Part shown: positions 5,650 through 10,235 of the stretch, one piece after another
How the letters are laid out: every line of letters starts with the position of its first letter
Numbering within the stretch: the first letter of the stretch is position 1
Assembly: GCA_003559985.1 (NCBI GenBank)
Contig: PWJP01000026.1
Coordinates: 1 to 10,235, forward strand
DNA length: 10,235 bases
Direction of reading: 5' to 3'
Source: Saprospirales bacterium
GTDB taxonomy: Bacteria; Bacteroidota; Bacteroidia; Chitinophagales; Saprospiraceae
The notes under the pieces: generated by a model
Database searches by the model: none
The model's input: the letters and a program-made list of their open reading frames with translations, nothing else
What the model was told of the DNA's origin: nothing
Made by a program: the position numbers and the translations under genes

Positions 5650-6891
5650 ATGGATATTTTCAACAATTTCAGATCTGATAAAGGCCCTTTGGGGAAATAT
5701 GCAGAAAAAGCCGAGGGTTACTTTATCTTTCCCAAACTTGAAGGACCTCTGGGCAATAGAATGATTTTCAGAGACCGGGAAGTGATTATGTGGAGCATCA
5801 ATAATTACCTTGGATTGGCCAATCACCCCGAGGTGCGAAAAGCAGATACGAAAGCTTCCGAAGAGTGGGGTCTCGCATACCCTATGGGAGCGCGTATGAT
5901 GTCGGGTCAGACTCAATATCACGAACAACTGGAAAAAGAACTGGCTGAATTTGTAAATAAGGAAAGCAGCTACGTGGTTAATTTCGGTTATCAGGGTATT
6001 GTATCAGCCATTGACGCTCTGGTCGGCCGAAAAGATGTCATTGTTTACGACTCCGAAAGTCATGCCTGCATAGTGGATGGCGTCCGTCTGCATATGGGAA
6101 AGCGTTTTGCCTTTCACCACAACGACATGGAGAGCCTGGAAAACAACCTGAAAAGGGCCATGAAGATAACCGAAAAAACCGGTGGGGGCATTTTGGTGAT
6201 CTCGGAAGGTGTATTTGGAATGCGCGGTGACCAGGGCAACCTCAAAGAGATAGTGAAACTCAAGGAAAAGTACCCCTTCCGATTGCTGGTGGACGACGCT
6301 CACGGGTTCGGCACACTCGGAAAAACGGGTGCAGGTGCCGGAGAGGAACAAGGTGTCCAGGACGAGATCGACATTTATTTTTCAACCTTCGCCAAGTCAA
6401 TGGCCAGTATCGGTGCATTTTTCGCAGGTGAAAAGGATGTGATACAATTTCTCCAGTACAACATGCGATCACAAATGTTTGCCAAATCACTGCCCCTGCC
6501 CCTGGTGCTGGGCAACTTAAAAAGACTGGAATTGCTGCGGACCAAACCCGACTTGAAAGAAAAACTCTGGGAGAATGTAAATTATCTGCAAAGCGGACTT
6601 AAAGCAAAAGGATTAGATATCGGAAACACCAACAGCTGTGTCACTCCGGTATATATGAAAGGCTCAGTGGAAGAAGCGACCCACCTGGTTAGAGACCTAA
6701 GGGAAAATCACCGGGTTTTCTGTTCCATAGTTATTTATCCGGTAGTGCCTAAAGGAATGATTCTTTTGCGACTTATACCCACGACGGTACATACCAAAGA
6801 GGACATTGACCTGTCGTTGGAGGCATTTGAACAGATTTCAGACAAACTCAAAAAGGGTGTTTACCGGGAGGCAGAATTCGCTGAAGTGTGA
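5650..6891 (+). CDS. Alpha-oxoamine synthase family acyltransferase, probable cysteate C-acyltransferase (sulfonolipid synthesis)
   Basis: I place the start at 5650 (413 residues, MDIFNNFRSDKGPLGKY); the frame is open back to 5542, but that would overlap the previous gene and add a non-conserved leader. This fold-type I PLP enzyme belongs with AONS, KBL and serine palmitoyltransferase. It has SINNYLGLANHPEV, AYPMGARMMSGQTQYHEQLE, H138 in SESHACIVDG (stacks on PLP), D215 and H218 in VDDAHGFGTLG, and aldimine lysine K249 in STFAKSMASIGAF. These enzymes join an amino acid to an acyl thioester with loss of CO2. From memory, the motif wording resembles the Bacteroidota group shown to condense cysteate with fatty acyl groups toward capnine more than Bacteroides serine palmitoyltransferase. 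The CysK-like gene 79 bases upstream supports this. Substrate identity remains inference; a KBL-like role is the alternative. Confidence 0.85.
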   Translation: MDIFNNFRSDKGPLGKYAEKAEGYFIFPKLEGPLGNRMIFRDREVIMWSINNYLGLANHPEVRKADTKASEEWGLAYPMGARMMSGQTQYHEQLEKELAEFVNKESSYVVNFGYQGIVSAIDALVGRKDVIVYDSESHACIVDGVRLHMGKRFAFHHNDMESLENNLKRAMKITEKTGGGILVISEGVFGMRGDQGNLKEIVKLKEKYPFRLLVDDAHGFGTLGKTGAGAGEEQGVQDEIDIYFSTFAKSMASIGAFFAGEKDVIQFLQYNMRSQMFAKSLPLPLVLGNLKRLELLRTKPDLKEKLWENVNYLQSGLKAKGLDIGNTNSCVTPVYMKGSVEEATHLVRDLRENHRVFCSIVIYPVVPKGMILLRLIPTTVHTKEDIDLSLEAFEQISDKLKKGVYREAEFAEV

Positions 6892-6964
6892 CATCATCGC
6901 ACTATTTTTCAGAGGTAAAATCAGCTTGTTGCATTGACAAAAAACCTCCTTTAATACAAGGCAA

Positions 6965-7630
6965 ATGAGTTCGCGCATCCCCTACAACTTTATAGCAATT
7001 GAGGGAAACATAGGGTCTGGCAAGACTACCCTTTGCAAACGCCTTTCCCAGGAGGAAAACGCAGAGCTAATCCTGGAGGAGTTTACCGACAATCCGTTTC
7101 TTAAGAACTTTTATGAAAATCCGGAGCGGTACGGACTTCAGGTAGAGTTGTTTTTCTTGTCCGAGCGGTACAAACAACTCAGCACATTCCCAATTGGCAA
7201 GGACCTCTTCGACAACCTGTATATTTCAGACTATATCTTTGTGAAGAGTCTTTTGTTTGCGATGAAAAACCTTTCGGGGCATGAGATGTCGCTATTCCGA
7301 AGGATTTACGACATGGTTGAAACCAATTTACCAGCGCCGGATATCGTATTTTACCTATACAGGCCGGTTGATCAATTACTTCAACTAATCAAAAAGAGGA
7401 ACAGACCCTACGAGCAAAATATCCGCGCAGATTACCTGGAGGGCATTCAATCCGCCTACCTGTCGTACTTTGAGGCCATGAGAGATATTCCGGTGGTAGT
7501 GATAGACTGCCGGGACCTCGACTTTGAAAAAAAGGTGGAAGATTGGGCTTACATTAAACAGCTTACCGCCGGCGAATATAAATCCGGGGTTAACTACCGG
7601 GGCCCCGGAGGAAACCCGTTGTTCGAGTAA
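6965..7630 (+). CDS. Deoxynucleoside kinase family protein
   Basis: This 221-residue P-loop kinase resembles the deoxynucleoside kinase family (dCK/dGK/dNK), which phosphorylates salvaged deoxynucleosides in the cytoplasm. The Walker A motif GNIGSGKTT is at 14-22. Glutamates E38/E39 in LILEEFTDNPFLKNFY correspond to the region of the family's catalytic base. ELFFLSERYKQL (61-72) follows, then SDYIF (88-92) near where the DRS/ERS motif usually sits, and a basic lid-like segment KKRNRPYEQNI (143-153). The substrate base cannot be told. The last 20 residues are Gly/Pro-rich (NYRGPGGNPLFE). The gene follows the acyltransferase by 73 bases on the same strand and may be co-transcribed; no clear promoter is seen in the gap. 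It has no obvious functional link to lipids. Confidence 0.88.
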   Translation: MSSRIPYNFIAIEGNIGSGKTTLCKRLSQEENAELILEEFTDNPFLKNFYENPERYGLQVELFFLSERYKQLSTFPIGKDLFDNLYISDYIFVKSLLFAMKNLSGHEMSLFRRIYDMVETNLPAPDIVFYLYRPVDQLLQLIKKRNRPYEQNIRADYLEGIQSAYLSYFEAMRDIPVVVIDCRDLDFEKKVEDWAYIKQLTAGEYKSGVNYRGPGGNPLFE

Positions 7631-7676
7631 ATCGCGCCATTGGTAGAAAAAAAATATACACCCGGAATAAAAGAAT

Positions 7677-7684
7677 TATCTTTG
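7677..7684 (+). promoter_or_regulatory. -7 promoter box for sppA
   Basis: TATCTTTG exactly matches TAnnTTTG, giving a predicted start near 7690 and a leader of about 100 bases before sppA. No TTG lies at the expected -33 distance (the nearest, 7640-7642, is 37 bases upstream), so support is from the -7 box alone. Confidence 0.45.
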
Positions 7685-7793
7685 GGTTGTTACAATCGCA
7701 CTTTCAAGTGATGGTTGGCGAAAATAGTCAAAAATTAATCCTGGCAACTGAGGAACAAATTCCATTAGCTTACCAGGTAAAACACCGAGAATT

Positions 7794-9569
7794 ATGAAAA
7801 GCTTTTTAAAATACACCCTGGCTTCCTGTTTAGGTATCACCATCGCACTGGTGGCATTTACCTTTTTCACCATTGTATTCTTCATCGCACTCTTTGCCTC
7901 CATTTCCCCGGACAGCAAGGTAACTGTCAGAAATGATACCGTCCTCGAACTCAACCTCAAGGATTTTATCCCAGAGCACACAAACAACGTCCCCTCCTCC
8001 ACTTTCGACTTTTCCAATAGGGGAGAATCTCTTGGGTTTAGAGATAAGATTGATGCCATCAATCACGCCGCCGGAGACGATAAGATCACTGGGGTGATGA
8101 TTAAAATGAACAGGCCATTTCTCAACTTCACAGCAGCCGGAGATTTAATGGATGCTCTGAAAAGATTTTCAGACAGTGGAAAACCGGTGTTTATCCACAG
8201 TTCCTATTTCAGTCAACCAGAGTATTATATGGCGAGTACAGCGGACCATATAAGCCTAAATCCATTTGGATCTATAGACTTTAGAGGATTCGGTATAGTT
8301 GCGCCATTTATTCCCGATTTTCTAGATAAGATCGGAGTCAAAATGAATGTATATTATGCAGGAGATTACAAAGGTGCAGGAGAGACCTTTTACAGAAGAG
8401 ACTTCAGCGAGGAAAACAGAACCCAGCTCAAGGATGTACTTGACAAAATTTACGAACATTTTCTGGAAGAGGTATCCCAAAACCGGGACCTTTCGGTTTC
8501 ACAATTAAGAGACATTGCAAATAACCTGCTCATCCGAGATGAATACAGCGCCCTTGATTTGGGGTTGATCGATGCTATTGAAGACCGCAGTGAATTCGAA
8601 AACTCTGTTAAAAACAGCCTGGGTTTAGACGAGGATAATGACCTCAGAACATTGAGCGTAGCCAAATACCACCAGGCACGGAGGTCAGATATGCGACAGC
8701 GTTCTGACAACCAAATTGCAGTGGTCTATGCTGAGGGTAATATCGTGGATGGGCGCAGTGAGGGAGGAATCATATCAGACCACCCCTATGTGAGAACCAT
8801 TGAAGACCTGGCCGAAAATGACAACATCAAAGCAGTCGTGCTGCGTATAAATTCCGGAGGAGGAAGTGTAATGGCCTCTGAGAATATATATCGCGCTCTG
8901 GTCAGATTGAGGGAAACAGGAAAGCCATTTGTGGTATCGATGGGTGACATGGCAGCTTCGGGAGGATACTACATCGCTACCCCTTCAGAACGGATTTTTG
9001 CTGAGAGGCAAACCATTACCGGGTCTATCGGAGTGTTCAATATAATTCCCAATGTCAGTAAACTGGTCGGGGATAAACTCGCGATTCACTACGACACCAT
9101 CTCAACTGCAAAACACGCTACCCGATTCAATGCCATGGAGGAGTTCTCCGAAACAGAACATGAATACTTCCAAAGTTCAGTGGACCGGGTTTATGACAGG
9201 TTTATTAATTTGGTGGCAGAGGAGCGAGGACTAAGCCGGGAGGAAACCCTAAATGCGGCAGCAGGAAGAATATGGACCGGAGAGGACGCCCTCCAACTCG
9301 GGCTGGTAGATGAAATTGGTGGTCTTAACGACGCAATAAGCCACGCCGCTGGACTGGCTGAAATAGATGAATACCGATTGCGCGCCTATCCACAAATTAA
9401 AGACCCCTTCCTTAGATTCCTCGAAGAACTCACAGGTGAGAGCTTTTCCATTGAAAAAATGGCACTGAATAAACTGAGTGAAACATTTCGGGAATTGGGA
9501 CATATCGAAGAGATTAAAAACATGAAAGGACTCCAGGCAAGAGCCCCCTACATTATCACTTATAGGTAA
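7794..9569 (+). CDS. sppA: Signal peptide peptidase SppA, long two-domain (67K) type
   Basis: This 591-residue membrane-anchored serine protease degrades signal peptides left after secretion. An N-terminal membrane segment spans about residues 8-35 after MKSFLKYT, leaving the rest outside the cytoplasm. Two tandem crotonase/ClpP-like domains follow. The N-terminal one carries the general base K193 in YYAGDYKGAGE; the C-terminal one carries nucleophile S389 in GDMAASGGYYIA, preceded by RINSGGGSVMASE and followed by ITGSIGVF. This Lys/Ser split over two domains, about 196 residues apart, matches E. coli SppA (K209/S409), as does the total length (618 there). DALQLGLVDEIGG near 500 is the conserved C-terminal motif. 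The start at 7794 is the only one that gives a complete membrane anchor. It has its own probable promoter. Confidence 0.96.
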   Translation: MKSFLKYTLASCLGITIALVAFTFFTIVFFIALFASISPDSKVTVRNDTVLELNLKDFIPEHTNNVPSSTFDFSNRGESLGFRDKIDAINHAAGDDKITGVMIKMNRPFLNFTAAGDLMDALKRFSDSGKPVFIHSSYFSQPEYYMASTADHISLNPFGSIDFRGFGIVAPFIPDFLDKIGVKMNVYYAGDYKGAGETFYRRDFSEENRTQLKDVLDKIYEHFLEEVSQNRDLSVSQLRDIANNLLIRDEYSALDLGLIDAIEDRSEFENSVKNSLGLDEDNDLRTLSVAKYHQARRSDMRQRSDNQIAVVYAEGNIVDGRSEGGIISDHPYVRTIEDLAENDNIKAVVLRINSGGGSVMASENIYRALVRLRETGKPFVVSMGDMAASGGYYIATPSERIFAERQTITGSIGVFNIIPNVSKLVGDKLAIHYDTISTAKHATRFNAMEEFSETEHEYFQSSVDRVYDRFINLVAEERGLSREETLNAAAGRIWTGEDALQLGLVDEIGGLNDAISHAAGLAEIDEYRLRAYPQIKDPFLRFLEELTGESFSIEKMALNKLSETFRELGHIEEIKNMKGLQARAPYIITYR

Positions 9570-9637
9570 TTCATCTTAGAATGAAGGATTGATTTCCGAA
9601 AAATACTACCTCCTACAATTCAGTTCAAATAAACTTT

Positions 9638-9665
9638 CCGCATTCGAGCATCTCGATGAATGTGG
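9638..9665 (+). terminator. Imperfect hairpin after sppA, possible terminator
   Basis: CCGCATT (9638-9644) pairs with AATGTGG (9659-9665), one G-U pair, and the inner CGAG/CTCG extends the stem with a 3-base bulge. No U-run follows directly; the nearest is the T-run at 9693-9699, inside an AT palindrome (9691-9709). Termination is plausible but weakly supported. Confidence 0.35.
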
Positions 9666-9690
9666 AATATCACTGCTCTGCTTTCTTTAG

Positions 9691-9787
9691 AATTTTTTTC
9701 AAAAAAATTTAGATTTTTTAGGTGTAGATACAACATTATCGCAATTCCTACATTTACAATATATGTTTATACAATATATACACCTGC
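9691..9787. promoter_or_regulatory. AT-rich control region in front of the MarR gene, with repeats
   Basis: The region contains a perfect 9-bp palindrome arm pair (9691-9699/9701-9709), an inverted repeat GGTGTA (9721-9726) / TACACC (9779-9784), and a direct repeat ACAATATAT (9756-9764 and 9771-9779) with 15-base period. MarR proteins usually bind palindromes near their own promoter, so these repeats are candidate operator sites. TACATTTA (9749-9756) is one base off the -7 box. Confidence 0.35.
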
Positions 9788-10235
9788 ATGAAAATTGAAG
9801 AAGAGATAAAACAGCGCAAGCAATTCAGGAATGAATTCGTAAAGCTGGATGTAAACATGATGTTTACGGCTTCCTGGTTGGGAGGCTTAAAGTCTGAAAT
9901 ACTCAAACCTTACAAAATATCCTGGCAGCAGTTCAATATCCTCAGGATACTAAAAGGCAGGCATCCAAAACCGGCAGCCATTAAAACCCTGACTGAGCGA
10001 ATGATCGATCGCACTTCAAATACATCAAGGCTGGTGGACAAACTCACCAACAAGGGGTTGGTGAGTAGAACAGTCAACGAAAACGATCGCCGGCGCATAG
10101 ATGTGACTATTACCGAAAAGGGATTGGTCCTTATAGAAACCTGTTCCAAAGAACTTGAGGCAACCATGACCAAAAAACTATCTTCTCTCACGGAAGATGA
10201 AGCCCTTACAATGAACAAGTTATTAAACAAAATCA
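9788..10235 (+). CDS. MarR-family transcriptional regulator, C-terminus beyond window
   Basis: From the ATG at 9788, 149 residues are visible and the frame is open to the window edge, so the stop is just outside (MarR proteins are usually 140-160 residues). The helical N-terminus (to about 42) is followed by a winged helix: ISWQQFNILRILKG (44-57), helices AAIKTLTERMIDRTSNTSRLV with DKLTNKGLV (63-92), and the wing NENDRRRIDVTITEKG (97-112), where the DRR motif is the family hallmark. The C-terminal helix begins LTEDEALTMNKLL. Family members act as dimers and respond to small ligands; the ligand cannot be guessed. No partner gene is visible inside the window. The 218-base gap from sppA and the repeats in it suggest separate, perhaps self-controlled expression. 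Confidence 0.92.
   Translation, partial: MKIEEEIKQRKQFRNEFVKLDVNMMFTASWLGGLKSEILKPYKISWQQFNILRILKGRHPKPAAIKTLTERMIDRTSNTSRLVDKLTNKGLVSRTVNENDRRRIDVTITEKGLVLIETCSKELEATMTKKLSSLTEDEALTMNKLLNKI

Overview
The window looks like a chromosomal segment from a member of the Bacteroidota, probably a Cytophagales-like bacterium. The evidence is: the rpsU / Xer recombinase / short HPF / tRNA-Thr order typical of that phylum; five intergenic copies of the Bacteroidota -7 promoter box TAnnTTTG; A-rich start regions without strong Shine-Dalgarno sequences; and an enzyme pair that fits sulfonolipid (capnine-type) synthesis, a lipid class known from this phylum. I see no insertion sequence, prophage, CRISPR array or rRNA.

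Left part, minus strand. A transcript starts near 2213 and runs leftward through ribosomal protein bS21 (rpsU), a XerC-like tyrosine recombinase and a short hibernation promoting factor (hpf). After about 600 AT-rich non-coding bases comes a tRNA-Thr(UGU), cut by the window edge and with its own promoter at 155-184. In related genomes this tRNA leads into more tRNAs and tuf, which would lie outside the window. Upstream of rpsU, also on the minus strand, is a prohibitin/SPFH membrane protein that ends in two interlinked hairpins at 2381-2452.

Middle, plus strand. A small secreted serine- and cysteine-rich protein (start 3534) is closed by a 17-bp perfect-stem terminator at 4061-4101. A good promoter at 4288-4316 then starts a roughly 210-nt leader before a CysK/CBS-like PLP enzyme (4536) and an alpha-oxoamine-synthase-family acyltransferase (5650). 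The pair reads best as cysteate synthase plus cysteate C-acyltransferase, the first steps to sulfonolipids. The leader is the most unusual part of the window. It holds a 55-codon, protein-like reading frame (4372-4539) broken by one in-frame TAG right after a Cys-Cys pair, and its final TGA overlaps the ATG of the PLP enzyme. The same bases can also form several competing RNA helices.

Right part, plus strand. A deoxynucleoside kinase is followed by a full-length two-domain SppA signal peptide peptidase with its Lys/Ser dyad, then a long AT-rich gap and the start of a MarR-family regulator that runs off the right edge with repeats in front of it.
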